Assembly (NCBI GenBank): GCA_041398845.1
Contig: JAWKTZ010000015.1
Span: 78,789-142,788, forward strand
DNA from: Fuerstiella sp041398845
GTDB taxonomy: Bacteria; Planctomycetota; Planctomycetia; Planctomycetales; Planctomycetaceae
Length of the DNA: 64,000 nucleotides
Reading direction: 5' to 3'
The position numbers and the translations under genes were made by a program. The notes below the pieces were generated by a model. It saw only the letters and a program-made list of their open reading frames with translations. It made no database searches and was not told the origin of the DNA. How positions within the stretch are numbered: position 1 is the stretch's first letter; every line of letters starts with the position of its first letter. Below are positions 46,291 to 55,591 of this stretch, one piece after another.

Positions 46291-46742
46291 TTCATCACAA
46301 GTCAACCAAAGCTTAAAATTAAAATCGACTCGGAAGCTGCCTCTCCCTGGACCGATGATTTCTCCAGTTTGTGGCAAATTCTTCGCCTTTAAGGTAGACT
46401 TCATGCCAAATCGCGTTTACAGTCAGGAGTCAGCATGGCTTTACAGCGGACAAGGCCATTGGCTTGAAGTCACTAGGTCAGCTCGGTGTGGTTGGTTGAT
46501 CGGAGAGCCTTAGAGGGTTTAAGAGCGTTGTTTGTGTGTGATCGCCATCCCGAAACGTCTGCTTTTCCAGCGTTGTTCGATCAAGAAAGCAGGAAAATCG
46601 ACCTTGACTGATCACTAGATTACGAAAGATGGGTAGTTTAAGGCCGATTCCTGCGGGATGCCGATCATACCCGCGTTGCTTCAATATCTGAATCTAATCA
46701 TTTTCAGGGCACAACTTTTCAGAGATCTTGGGAGAGTAAAAT
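46291..46742. other. Long upstream region of the Cys-rich repeat gene
   Basis: About 450 bases without a supported gene. A minus-strand frame (46478-46684) has no recognisable family. The stretch just before 46743 contains GGGAGAG, about 8 bases ahead of the ATG, a plausible ribosome site. The rest probably holds the promoter of the 46.7-55.6 kb gene run. No clear terminator hairpin was found. Confidence 0.4.
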
Positions 46743-47735
46743 ATGGTTGCCTCGATTACGCTGCTTTGCTCGTCTATGCTCTTGGTGTTCGCGTCTGTTT
46801 TTGGCATTCCGGACCAAGGGTTCTCAAGCTCGCTCGATGCAGGGAGTCCGGTGTTCTTGGAGGCTATTGAGTTTTCTGACAGCGGCCAGACTGATGCCAT
46901 TCAGTCGCTTTCGGAGATGCTTGATCATTCACGGGCGTACTCCACTCCGGTTTGGCACGAGCTGACCGTTTACCAGCCGGTCGTCGAATTTGACTTAGGT
47001 AGCATTACAAGCGAAAACCCCTGTACTCTGGTGCTGTGCACCGCGGATAGTAAAATTGCCTGCACTGACGCTGAAGGATGTGTCATTACAACCAACGGCA
47101 AGTGGGGTGGTACTTGTGATGGCAAAACGAAGGTGAAGCACTGTACAATTCACATTAATTGCACCGACGGGGCTACTGGCCAGTGCACTAAAGATGATTT
47201 ATGCACTCAAAATGAGTGCACCAAGGGCGATCGCTGTACGTACGGTCCGGAATGTACTAAGAAGGATGGGGTGTGTACTAAAGGGGCCATTTGTACAAGC
47301 GCGGGTGAATGCACTGGAGGCAATGCGTGCACTATCGGTCCAGCCTGCACAACGTCGGATTATTGCACAAATGGTGACTGCACTGCAACTCAATGTACAA
47401 GTGGTGATGGCTGCACGGGCGGTGACACGGCCTGCACCAAAGGGACTAATTGCACGAATGGCAATCAAGGCGGTTGCACGGACGGAGGTAATTGTACTGC
47501 AGGCAAGAGCTGTACTGGGGGAGGGTTTTGTACTGGCGGAGACGCCAGCTCTAAATGCACATTCGGGTTTTGCACGAATGGTAACAAGTGTACGGCCGTG
47601 GATGAAGAGTCATTGTGCACCTCTGGCACAGGATGTACCAACCAGGCCAATGGGTGCACCAGCGTCGGGAAGTGTTCAGATGGGACTATCTGTACACAAA
47701 ATGCATGTGTGACCAAGGGTCAGTGTGGCAGTTGA
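46743..47735 (+). CDS. Secreted Cys-Thr hexapeptide-repeat protein (solenoid-like, disulfide-rich)
   Basis: 330 residues. A short hydrophobic N-terminus (T-L-L-C-S-S-M-L-L-V-F-A-S-V-F-G) acts as signal peptide. Residues about 25-90 are ordinary sequence. From about residue 94 to the end the protein consists of C-T-x-G-x-x units, mostly six residues apart with some of 5, 7, 8 or 9. I count 37 cysteines in this part, 32 of them followed directly by Thr, plus many Gly, Asn and Asp. Regular C-T ladders occur in the disulfide-braced beta-solenoid antifreeze proteins of Tenebrio (T-C-T every 12 residues), and a flat Thr ladder is a possible reading here. Any ice, mineral or polymer binding is inference. 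I know no bacterial family matching it. It is followed on the same strand by two tail-anchored proteins and two large membrane proteins. Confidence 0.85.
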   Translation: MVASITLLCSSMLLVFASVFGIPDQGFSSSLDAGSPVFLEAIEFSDSGQTDAIQSLSEMLDHSRAYSTPVWHELTVYQPVVEFDLGSITSENPCTLVLCTADSKIACTDAEGCVITTNGKWGGTCDGKTKVKHCTIHINCTDGATGQCTKDDLCTQNECTKGDRCTYGPECTKKDGVCTKGAICTSAGECTGGNACTIGPACTTSDYCTNGDCTATQCTSGDGCTGGDTACTKGTNCTNGNQGGCTDGGNCTAGKSCTGGGFCTGGDASSKCTFGFCTNGNKCTAVDEESLCTSGTGCTNQANGCTSVGKCSDGTICTQNACVTKGQCGS

Positions 47736-47872
47736 GGGTGTTGACACGCTTTACGCTTGTCGCTGCTGTAACTGGTTGGTGGCGGGGTTCGACCTAACAA
47801 CGACATTGCAGAAGTTTGCTAGTTCAATGCCGTTTGGCTTCGATAGCCGTTCTCACTTGACGAGGTAGGCGT

Positions 47873-48952
47873 GTGTTCCAGTGTCAATATTGGCTGCCAC
47901 TTGCATTTCTCTGCATCTGCGCGGCGGCAGCTGGGCAGGATGCTCAGACTCTTTCGGAGCTGGTGGATTCTTATCGGCGTGATGTGCCAAGATGTACCGT
48001 GTTGAGCCTAGAGTTTGAAGATTCCCGGACTTCCTACCCTCCGATCGTATCTCCAAGACCAGAATTAGTCCGGGAACGATTTGGCTTCTGGTCCGATGGC
48101 GAACGAGTTGCCGTTCGCGGCCTTGAACGCAGCTACTCAAGTGGGGGTCCTAAGTTTGTTTTTTCGAGTTGGGGCAGTAATACACAGGACATTCTTTACC
48201 TTGAAGATCGCCTCGCCCCCGACACCGTGTTGCTCCATAATCACCCTCAACGGGCAGTGTTACTGGGTGATGACGGTGAATATCAGGTTCACATTGACTC
48301 CTGTGAGCTATCGAGCACACTCGATCCTTGGGACTTGTTGTTTAATCCTGGGCTCGGCAACTTTTTGATATCGTATATGGATCTGGAAGAGAGCATTGGT
48401 GAACCCTTTAAAATGCAGGAAGTTGAAGGAGCTTCCCTTGATGATTACATGACTCGACAGTTCAAAGGCAGCTTAGATATGGGGGAGCCAGCGCCTTGCC
48501 GCTTCGAGATAACCGTCTCGATTGGCCGGCCACCTTTTGGGATTGTCGCATCAAGCGCCCTTAGCACTGCTGAATCTGGTGGGTCTATGACAATTCAGCG
48601 TGTGTCGGATTGGCGGCCGGGTGAAGGGGATGAGTTGATTCCTGTCCAAGTTGAACGTACGGTAACCAGAGATGGTTCAGTTGTGCGAGAACTGAAAAGA
48701 TCGTTCCAGGTCGCATCGACCAAAAGTGTGAATGCTGAAAATTTTGTTCCTGAAAACTTCTACTCTGAGTTCTCGCAAGAGGTGGTCGTTGACGATTTCG
48801 AACATTTAGGCCAACAGCCTGCCCCCCCGAAGGATACGACGTTCAGGTTTGCACTACTTGTTATTAATCTTGTAATTTGTGCAATCATTGCCTGTTGGTA
48901 TCTTTTCTTAAAGAAGCGTGTTCCGGGGAATCCATCGGGACACGCTGAATGA
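47873..48952 (+). CDS. Tail-anchored envelope protein of unknown function (359 aa)
   Basis: Starts at GTG 47873 with GAGG a few bases upstream. It has a signal peptide (L-P-L-A-F-L-C-I-C-A-A-A-A-G-Q), a soluble body of about 290 residues without a known domain, and one C-terminal helix (F-A-L-L-V-I-N-L-V-I-C-A-I-I-A-C-W-Y-L-F) with a basic end. The architecture (export signal, soluble outer domain, C-terminal anchor) is the same as in the protein at 58344-59453 next to the double-glycine protein. In both cases a Cys-rich secreted protein gene lies immediately upstream. Its stop overlaps the next ATG (ATGA), so translation is coupled. Function is unknown. Confidence 0.78.
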   Translation: MFQCQYWLPLAFLCICAAAAGQDAQTLSELVDSYRRDVPRCTVLSLEFEDSRTSYPPIVSPRPELVRERFGFWSDGERVAVRGLERSYSSGGPKFVFSSWGSNTQDILYLEDRLAPDTVLLHNHPQRAVLLGDDGEYQVHIDSCELSSTLDPWDLLFNPGLGNFLISYMDLEESIGEPFKMQEVEGASLDDYMTRQFKGSLDMGEPAPCRFEITVSIGRPPFGIVASSALSTAESGGSMTIQRVSDWRPGEGDELIPVQVERTVTRDGSVVRELKRSFQVASTKSVNAENFVPENFYSEFSQEVVVDDFEHLGQQPAPPKDTTFRFALLVINLVICAIIACWYLFLKKRVPGNPSGHAE

Positions 48953-50310
48953 CTATTCAATGCTTAGTATTATTCGCGTTCAGTCTTTGTGCCGTTGACC
49001 CGGGTTCCCCCAAATTGAATTCTGGCGCTGTCCGGATTCTGAGTACGACCTGGCAACAGAATAGGCTCGGAGAACTCCACGTGTCGCCGGTCCCGTTGCG
49101 GCTAATGTCTCTGAAGGTCAATGATTTAGGCAGTGAGCGACTGGATCTAAAATGGACGGACCCGCTGCGATTCGACGTCAGTCCCAATGTAGCGTTTGCT
49201 CAATTCTTACCTGATCGGCTCGTCGTAGTGGAGGGTAACGACTCAGACGGTTGCAGAGCCCGGATCACGGCTGCCGCTGAGTCGGAAGACAGGCCTGATT
49301 TCTTTGGGCTATGGAAAGACTTTGCGCCGTCTGCCTTCAGCGATGAGGCAATCATTAACGGAATTGCGCAGGGTATGGACAAGAGGTGGGATTTAGTCGC
49401 CGAACGAAGGTTGGACTCGCCAAAATTTGCCCAGCTTGGGACGGATTTCGAGAAGCATATCCAATCTCGACATCTTGAACTTGTGGATGAGTCTCAGGAA
49501 GTTGCTGCGGGGCGTGTGGATCTGTTGTTCGGGGATCAGGAACCTATTCTCCACGCCTTTTACGCAACTAAAAATACGGGTGACCTAACGCAGTTTTGGC
49601 GATATCGAGTCGTGGATTGGGATTTTACTACGACGAGTGATGGTGGCCCCCTTGCTGCCCCTCGCGTGATTCTTTTCGAACGCGAGTATCGTTACGAACG
49701 CCGCCAAGATAAGGATTCCGTGTCTTCAATTCTTGCCGTCATCACCGATCATGATGGTAGTCAGGTTACACTAACTCCATTTGAGGAGTTGCTTCCGAGG
49801 ACACGAGTTGCCGACCTCCTGAATAAGAATGCTTACGTCGCCGAGAGCAAAGATGGTGCCTGCGTAGCAAGACAAATTGTGGATAACGTTGATGTTGAGG
49901 CTGAAGTACTCGCTAAAATTCTAGCCAGCGCACCAAACCGTTGGTTATCAGATGCTCCAACCCGCTGGTTGTCGAGCGACACATTGCTGAATTCTCATGA
50001 CCTCAAGAATTCGTACCGGTCAGAGTTCGTGATCTGCCGTTCCGAGAATCCCCTGATGGCAAGTCTTGAGCTTCCGGCTGGTGATGAAGATAACAATGAA
50101 GACCCTCTTGTGCTCGCTCTCGCTGAAGCGCTGGTTACACAGGACACTGTTACTCGCAAATCACCTATTGGGTTTCTGCCGGTTACAATTAAGGCACGAA
50201 AAGATGCAAGACTACTCTTCTACGCGCTGGTCGCAGTTTTAGGCACCTGCATATTCTGCCTGGCGTATTACGCGGGGCCCTGGAGGTTTCATAAGGCCGG
50301 TGGGGATTAG
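48949..50310 (+). CDS. Tail-anchored envelope protein of unknown function (453 aa)
   Basis: Begins in the ATGA overlap with the preceding gene. A signal peptide (C-L-V-L-F-A-F-S-L-C-A-V) is followed by some 390 soluble residues with no domain I can name, and then a C-terminal membrane helix (L-L-F-Y-A-L-V-A-V-L-G-T-C-I-F-C-L-A) and a short tail. The body is acidic and lacks repeats. Coupling and shared topology suggest that it forms a complex with the 359-residue protein on the outer face of the membrane. About 105 bases separate it from the next gene. Confidence 0.75.
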   Translation: MTIQCLVLFAFSLCAVDPGSPKLNSGAVRILSTTWQQNRLGELHVSPVPLRLMSLKVNDLGSERLDLKWTDPLRFDVSPNVAFAQFLPDRLVVVEGNDSDGCRARITAAAESEDRPDFFGLWKDFAPSAFSDEAIINGIAQGMDKRWDLVAERRLDSPKFAQLGTDFEKHIQSRHLELVDESQEVAAGRVDLLFGDQEPILHAFYATKNTGDLTQFWRYRVVDWDFTTTSDGGPLAAPRVILFEREYRYERRQDKDSVSSILAVITDHDGSQVTLTPFEELLPRTRVADLLNKNAYVAESKDGACVARQIVDNVDVEAEVLAKILASAPNRWLSDAPTRWLSSDTLLNSHDLKNSYRSEFVICRSENPLMASLELPAGDEDNNEDPLVLALAEALVTQDTVTRKSPIGFLPVTIKARKDARLLFYALVAVLGTCIFCLAYYAGPWRFHKAGGD

Positions 50311-50415
50311 TTAGAGTCTTGTCAAAGGGCACAGAATATGAACACACAGAGACACCTTTTCCTCCTGTCCGCTTCTGTGTGGGAGCAACTTTATTAGTAA
50401 AGCTATCGTAGAGTC

Positions 50416-53181
50416 ATGAGGCGGATGACCTTTTCCACTGCAATCCTCATCCAATTCGCTATGATGGTGCTCGCAGCCCTATTGCTGCGAGAGCTAAGCG
50501 GTTGGCCGATATACAGCGCCCTTCCGCTTATTGTGGCATTTCTGAATTTTTTTTTGCATTCGCGATTTCAGAAAAGCGAAGCGGATTGTGGCGTAGTCGT
50601 AAGCCGCCCTAACGGGCTAATGTCTGTGTTGATGGTCACCTCTGCATTGATAGGGGCCGTCTCTGGCTTGGTCCCTATGCCACTTGCAGTCTTCATGATG
50701 GCCGTTACTTTTGCGGTCTTGACCGGTTTCCGAATACCACACCAGCGGCCTGCCACAAACGAACAGCTTTCGCTGGGTTTCTTCTCTCTCATACTTGCCT
50801 GGGGCGTCGTATTGTTGGGCATGGTGTGGCCGCGGATTAGCGCCTGCTCAGCACAGATACCTCCTGTTTGGGCCGAACTCACCGCCAGTGCCGTCAACAC
50901 GCTCAGGCTGGGGTTGGATGAGGGACTCACGATTGGTGAGCGGGGGCTTTCGTTTATCTCTCGATCCGGAGTGTCGGCATTGTCTACGGAAGACGGCCGG
51001 GTGACATTACTGCTTAACTACGAGAACCTGCATGTTTATGCTTTTACGCTTTGCTACTTATTCGGTTTAGTAAGATTAACGTTTGAGGCGAAGAGCAGAA
51101 GATTGCTGTGCTACACGGTGTTCTCCGCAGGGTTGCCAGTCTTGTTCCTCTTCCACTGCATCCTGGTCTGGGCGATTGTATCCAAGGGGGTGGTGGCTGA
51201 CATAGATTTATGGAAATGGAAGATCCCGTGGAGCTGCTTAGTTGTCCTGTACTTTTCTGGTCTATTATTTTGGATACAGAAATCATTGAGTGCTGGCAGT
51301 CAAAATCCAGAGCGTATGACCTTTACATGGGGCCCATGTGTAAATCGCAGAGAGACACTCATCACCTTTGTTGCGATAGCTACTGTGAGCAGCTTGGCGA
51401 TGTTGTTTGATCCCGGAACTCGTAAGCAGGGACGTGTGTTGATTGACGAATCTCATAGTAAATGGGAACGGAGTGACCTGCCGACAAATGCTGAGTTCTT
51501 CGGCACCAAATCTACCTATAACTATGGTTTCTTGAGAGAGATCCTTGGAAAGCATTACCGTGCAGTTCGAACGAATCGGGCGGTACTATCCAGGGATACA
51601 CTTAGTGATTGTGACGTTCTGGTTCTTAAAACGCCTACTCGCCCGTACTCACGCAGTGAAATACAAGCAGTTCATAGCTTTGTCGAATCTGGTGGCGGAG
51701 TTTGGCTGATTGGCGACCATACGAACATTTTCGGGATGAATACGTATCTTAACCAAATCTGCGAGGAATGGGGCTTCACCTTTTCAGCCAATTCCTTGAA
51801 TGTCGTTAGTGGATATTACGAGGACCGGGTGCGTCTCCCGAATGTCGACCAGTTGCATCCGAAGTGCGGCAAGCGAGGTTACGAATTACTTTATTCACGA
51901 CCGTGCTTGAACCACCCAATTATTGGCAGGAATATTCCCTACTGTACAATTCTAACATCATGTTCTCTGAAGAGTCACCTACTTGCCTCCGCAGTGAATA
52001 TTTCTGAGGCCGTCTATTCAGATGATCCCCTCTTCGGTTCTAACACGTTTTTTGGGAATCATCAGAGGTCAGCTGAGGAAAACTACGGCAGCTTCTACCA
52101 GGCTCTTTCGGCAAAAAGCGGTTACGGTCGTGTCGCAGCCTGGTCTGACAGCACTTTATTTTCCAACTTTTCCATGTGTATGCCAGGAGTTCCGGAGCTA
52201 TCGCTTGGGTACGTAGAATGGCTGAATCGAAAAAACTCGTTCCGTTCGTCATGGCTTAAGTTCTTCCAATTGTCACTCCTGCTAACACTAGCTCTTGTCG
52301 GGTTTGCAATCCTTGTTGCTCCTGAAAGGGCGCTGGCCTTTGCACTTATGATTATAATGTCAGCGGTGTGTACTGTACCACTTTGTGAATGGATGAATCA
52401 ATTATCCTACCCTCCACTACCAGTGAGTTCCGGGTTTCGGACTGTCGGATTCGATCAGCAGTATGGTGTTCTGGAGCTCCCGACAGATAATCACGTGCAC
52501 GATGGAGACCCTGAAGTTTTTGAATCATTTTTCGTCAACGTTCAGAGACTCCATGGGTTTCCCTATGCTGCCGAGAGTTTTTCTCACTTGCTGGAGGCGA
52601 ATGGAATCGTCATTTGCAACCCGAGGTCTCCGTTAAGCCTGGAAGACATGAAGAGCCTCAAACAGTGGGTAGCTGGCGGAGGACGCCTGCTATTGATGGT
52701 CAACCACCTCGGTCAGGCGGATTGCTCCAAAGTTTCAGTACAGTACCTTAATGAGATGTTGTCTCAGTTCGGCTCCAAAAGTCATTTCTTGAGCGCGGAA
52801 CTGAATGAACAGCAGGATCTCTATGGAATACTCGCTGATGATCTCATTGCAGAAAACATCTCACTGGCCTTTGGCATTGCTGGTACTAATGCGGCCGGAA
52901 CTCTGCTTCAGTCAGGTGATGGTAATGTGGTGTGCAGCAGTGAAAAGCATGGAGAAGGTCTAGTGATTCTATGCAGTACTCCACACATGTTCAGCAATGC
53001 TTCCCTGGGTGAACCGACATCAGGACTAAACAAGGCAAGCGCAGTGTGCCACTTCATGTCTCTGCGGCTCCTAAGCCTGCTGCTTGGAGATGACGAGATG
53101 GATCTGTCGCAACAGGAAATGGAGAAGCCGTGGAGGGAGCTTATGAATAATGATTCAGCGGGGGAGAGCGATGCTGAGTAG
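50416..53181 (+). CDS. Large membrane protein with two GATase/DUF4350-like domains
   Basis: 921 residues. The N-terminal 290 or so residues contain seven to eight membrane segments. Residues about 335-560 form a first soluble domain resembling DUF4350/GATase-like (ThuA-, GldG-related) folds. It has V-L-I-D-E-S-H-S-K-W at its start, D-V-L-V-L-K-T-P-T-R-P-Y, then F-V-E-S-G-G-G-V-W-L-I-G-D-H-T-N-I-F-G. Two membrane helices follow near residue 620, then a second, more divergent GATase-like domain with W-V-A-G-G-G-R-L-L-L-M-V-N-H. No ABC ATPase or permease partner of the Gld type is next to it. The domain usually binds or senses rather than catalyses; the catalytic Cys of true amidotransferases is not evident. 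The last 11-32 bases overlap the next gene. Confidence 0.75.
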   Translation: MRRMTFSTAILIQFAMMVLAALLLRELSGWPIYSALPLIVAFLNFFLHSRFQKSEADCGVVVSRPNGLMSVLMVTSALIGAVSGLVPMPLAVFMMAVTFAVLTGFRIPHQRPATNEQLSLGFFSLILAWGVVLLGMVWPRISACSAQIPPVWAELTASAVNTLRLGLDEGLTIGERGLSFISRSGVSALSTEDGRVTLLLNYENLHVYAFTLCYLFGLVRLTFEAKSRRLLCYTVFSAGLPVLFLFHCILVWAIVSKGVVADIDLWKWKIPWSCLVVLYFSGLLFWIQKSLSAGSQNPERMTFTWGPCVNRRETLITFVAIATVSSLAMLFDPGTRKQGRVLIDESHSKWERSDLPTNAEFFGTKSTYNYGFLREILGKHYRAVRTNRAVLSRDTLSDCDVLVLKTPTRPYSRSEIQAVHSFVESGGGVWLIGDHTNIFGMNTYLNQICEEWGFTFSANSLNVVSGYYEDRVRLPNVDQLHPKCGKRGYELLYSRPCLNHPIIGRNIPYCTILTSCSLKSHLLASAVNISEAVYSDDPLFGSNTFFGNHQRSAEENYGSFYQALSAKSGYGRVAAWSDSTLFSNFSMCMPGVPELSLGYVEWLNRKNSFRSSWLKFFQLSLLLTLALVGFAILVAPERALAFALMIIMSAVCTVPLCEWMNQLSYPPLPVSSGFRTVGFDQQYGVLELPTDNHVHDGDPEVFESFFVNVQRLHGFPYAAESFSHLLEANGIVICNPRSPLSLEDMKSLKQWVAGGGRLLLMVNHLGQADCSKVSVQYLNEMLSQFGSKSHFLSAELNEQQDLYGILADDLIAENISLAFGIAGTNAAGTLLQSGDGNVVCSSEKHGEGLVILCSTPHMFSNASLGEPTSGLNKASAVCHFMSLRLLSLLLGDDEMDLSQQEMEKPWRELMNNDSAGESDAE

Positions 53182-55576
53182 CATCCCACGGGCTGCGCGA
53201 TTGGCTCAGTTGGCCGGGTGCTTTTTGTCGCTCGTCTTCATTGCGGATCCTTTGAGCTGGCCTCTCGCGTCACTGGCAGCCTGGCTCCTTATGGCTGTCT
53301 GCCTCGCGTTGTCAGACCAAAGAAAAACTTATCGGTTTTGCATTCTGGCCAGTGCGCTCGCGATTGTCCTGACCGAGCTGAGTGAGTTTCAGTATTTACA
53401 GCTAATGTGCGTCAGTCTTGCACTTACAAATATTCCGCCAGGCTCTCCTGTTTCCCCGGCGCTTAAACAGTTTGGGCGTGGGACGGTTCTGTTTTGTCTG
53501 CTGCACGTAGTTGGCATCTCAAGCTCGATGTTCGTGACGGCGAATTCCATCTCGCTTTGGATTTCAGAGCTTTCCTATACAGCATTTGGCTTGGGATCCG
53601 TCAAAGGGCTGTCTCAGTTTGGCTGGACTCCCCTGCTGCTCTCTGTTTTTGTGGTCATCCCCTGGGGGACGATTAAGGAGGCGACCGTCCAATGTTGGCT
53701 ATTCGTGTTGCTTCAGCTATCCGCCAGTTCACTCTTGGCATTGACTCAGGGGATCGTCTCAGAACCACTATATTTTGCGGTCCTATTGATTCCTGTTGTT
53801 TTTGCGGCGGATGAGCGGATAAAGAGCCTGACTGCACCGTTCAAGGCTCGCGAGCTGGCTGTTTCCGGAGGTGTTCAGTTCATTTCAGTGTTCGCTGCAA
53901 TAGTATTCGCGGTTAGCTGCCTGAAAACGGCCGTTGAACTCAGGTCTTACAGCGTGAGCCCTAGTGATGGTGCACGAGTTCTTGTCTTGAAAACGGAAGA
54001 TGATGATGATTCCATGGGGGCGTATTTCCCGCCGGGAACTTCGTCAGTCACTGAAGCGGAGTACTTCAGACATTTGGATTCACCTGTTTACGATGGGTTG
54101 TTTTCGCGTCTCTTGCCGGCATCTGGATTCGATTTGTCAGTTCGTGGTATCGACAGCGTTACAGTTCGCGAACTTGAAGAATCAGATGTTATTGTTGCAA
54201 TTTGCCTGCATCGAACACCTCCGAAGGGCGTCTCGAACAAGATCCAGCAACTCGTGCACGAAGGCAAGGCGAGCCTTCTGCTTGCTGGAGATCATACTGA
54301 CATACAAGGCGTAATGGGGCCGTTTAATGAATTGGCTCAACCATATGGCGTCAGTCTGAACTACGACTCAATTATTCCATTTAATGGATGGCAAAAGAGT
54401 TTGCAGCTTTTCCCACATCCGTTGTTTGGCAAGGCAGCGATGCTGTCTCCTTCTTCGATTTCTGATCTCGGCATAAGTGTTGGGGCTTCTTTGTCGATAT
54501 CCCCTGGCAGAGCACGCCCCCTCATAGTGTCATCGGCAGGATATACGGATAGAGGCACGCCGGATGCTCCAGAGATAGCGGGGTTGGGAGACAGGATGTA
54601 CAATCCAGGGGAGGCAATTGGAGGACAGATTCTGGCTGCAGAGGCGCTGTATGGAGCGGGGCGAGTTGTTTGCTTTGGAGATACGGCGTTCATGCAAAAT
54701 GGCTCCGTCATGTCAAATGCCGAATTCCTGTTCAGTTTATTCCACTACCTAACGTCGCCTGTTTCGACGGCGAACCAAATCTTTAGGAACCAGGTGACGA
54801 TACTAGCGGGACTAACCGTCTGCATATTATCATTGTTCGCTTTCAGGGTGCTTCCTGTGCTGCTCGTCGCTGTTTTGGCGGTAGCTGGGAGCATTCTCGT
54901 ATCTGTTAATGTTGGACAGCGGGAACTGGTTTCGTGCTTGCTGCAGGGGGATAAGTACCCTATTGTAGTGCTGAACCGAGACCGAAGTCGTTGTATAGGT
55001 GAGCCAGACTGCACGAGCGTTGATTCAATGATTCAGGTTTCAGGGAACATCATTGTACTTGAGGGTAGAATAGAAAACCTAGTCGATTTGTTTCTTCAGC
55101 AAGAACGGATCGATGACTCGTTAGTGCTTCTTGCACCACGAGAGCGAATAGATTCGACCAATAGAGAGCAAATCCTGGAGTTTGTTTCCAAAGGTGGAGG
55201 TCTCCTTTGTGCAGCAGGGTTTCATGAATCCAGATCTGTGCATTCACTCCTTAGCAAGGTGGGGTGCGAAATTACCCCCGTCATCTTAGGCGGTGGCCAC
55301 CAACTAACCTCGGTAGACCCGACGATGCCAACTGTGCCACCCTCCGCTGAACTCTGGGGGTTAAAGCTGTCTGCTGAGTGGGATCACATTCTTGAGGCAT
55401 TCGGGCGCCCCGTCCTAGCACGGCGAAACTTCGGCAAAGGGAAAGTCTGCGTTTTCGCCGATTCTTTTGCATTGACTGACCACACAATCCAAAATGACAC
55501 CACGTTCAAGACCAATGCGGGCGTATTTCCATTCTACGCCCGCCTCTTCGGCTGGTTCTTTAGGCATGAGAGTTAG
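53171..55576 (+). CDS. Second large membrane protein with GATase/DUF4350-like domains
   Basis: 801 residues from ATG 53171, which has GGGGGAG just upstream; an in-frame ATG at 53150 is the alternative. Topology mirrors the previous protein: about eight N-terminal membrane segments, a first soluble domain with L-V-H-E-G-K-A-S-L-L-L-A-G-D-H-T-D-I-Q-G, two membrane helices near residue 540, and a second domain with F-V-S-K-G-G-G-L-L-C-A-A-G-F-H. A further G-R-V-V-C-F-G-D-T-A-F-M-Q-N-G motif is present. The two proteins are distant paralogues and overlap in translation, so they probably work as a heteromeric membrane complex. The role is unknown. The gene converges with the minus-strand operon, with only 15 bases between stop codons. 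Confidence 0.74.
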   Translation: MLSSIPRAARLAQLAGCFLSLVFIADPLSWPLASLAAWLLMAVCLALSDQRKTYRFCILASALAIVLTELSEFQYLQLMCVSLALTNIPPGSPVSPALKQFGRGTVLFCLLHVVGISSSMFVTANSISLWISELSYTAFGLGSVKGLSQFGWTPLLLSVFVVIPWGTIKEATVQCWLFVLLQLSASSLLALTQGIVSEPLYFAVLLIPVVFAADERIKSLTAPFKARELAVSGGVQFISVFAAIVFAVSCLKTAVELRSYSVSPSDGARVLVLKTEDDDDSMGAYFPPGTSSVTEAEYFRHLDSPVYDGLFSRLLPASGFDLSVRGIDSVTVRELEESDVIVAICLHRTPPKGVSNKIQQLVHEGKASLLLAGDHTDIQGVMGPFNELAQPYGVSLNYDSIIPFNGWQKSLQLFPHPLFGKAAMLSPSSISDLGISVGASLSISPGRARPLIVSSAGYTDRGTPDAPEIAGLGDRMYNPGEAIGGQILAAEALYGAGRVVCFGDTAFMQNGSVMSNAEFLFSLFHYLTSPVSTANQIFRNQVTILAGLTVCILSLFAFRVLPVLLVAVLAVAGSILVSVNVGQRELVSCLLQGDKYPIVVLNRDRSRCIGEPDCTSVDSMIQVSGNIIVLEGRIENLVDLFLQQERIDDSLVLLAPRERIDSTNREQILEFVSKGGGLLCAAGFHESRSVHSLLSKVGCEITPVILGGGHQLTSVDPTMPTVPPSAELWGLKLSAEWDHILEAFGRPVLARRNFGKGKVCVFADSFALTDHTIQNDTTFKTNAGVFPFYARLFGWFFRHES

Positions 55577-55591
55577 TGTGAATTGTCGTCT

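Noticed and set aside
47194..47712. 172-residue open frame in another plus-strand frame inside the Cys-rich gene
   Set aside because: A repetitive coding sequence opens other frames by chance; this one lacks a signal peptide, ribosome site or family resemblance.
46743..47735. Reading the Cys-rich repeat as a VWC, EGF or metallothionein-like protein
   Set aside because: The strict C-T-x-G-x-x period and absence of C-x-C or C-x-x-C clusters in the repeat part do not fit those families.
50416..51300. Possible exosortase-like membrane domain in the first large membrane protein
   Set aside because: The helices and scattered Cys, Arg and His recall exosortases, but I cannot place the conserved Cys-Ser-Gly motif or the partner Arg/His in the expected spacing, and no P-E-P-type sorting tags are seen on neighbours.
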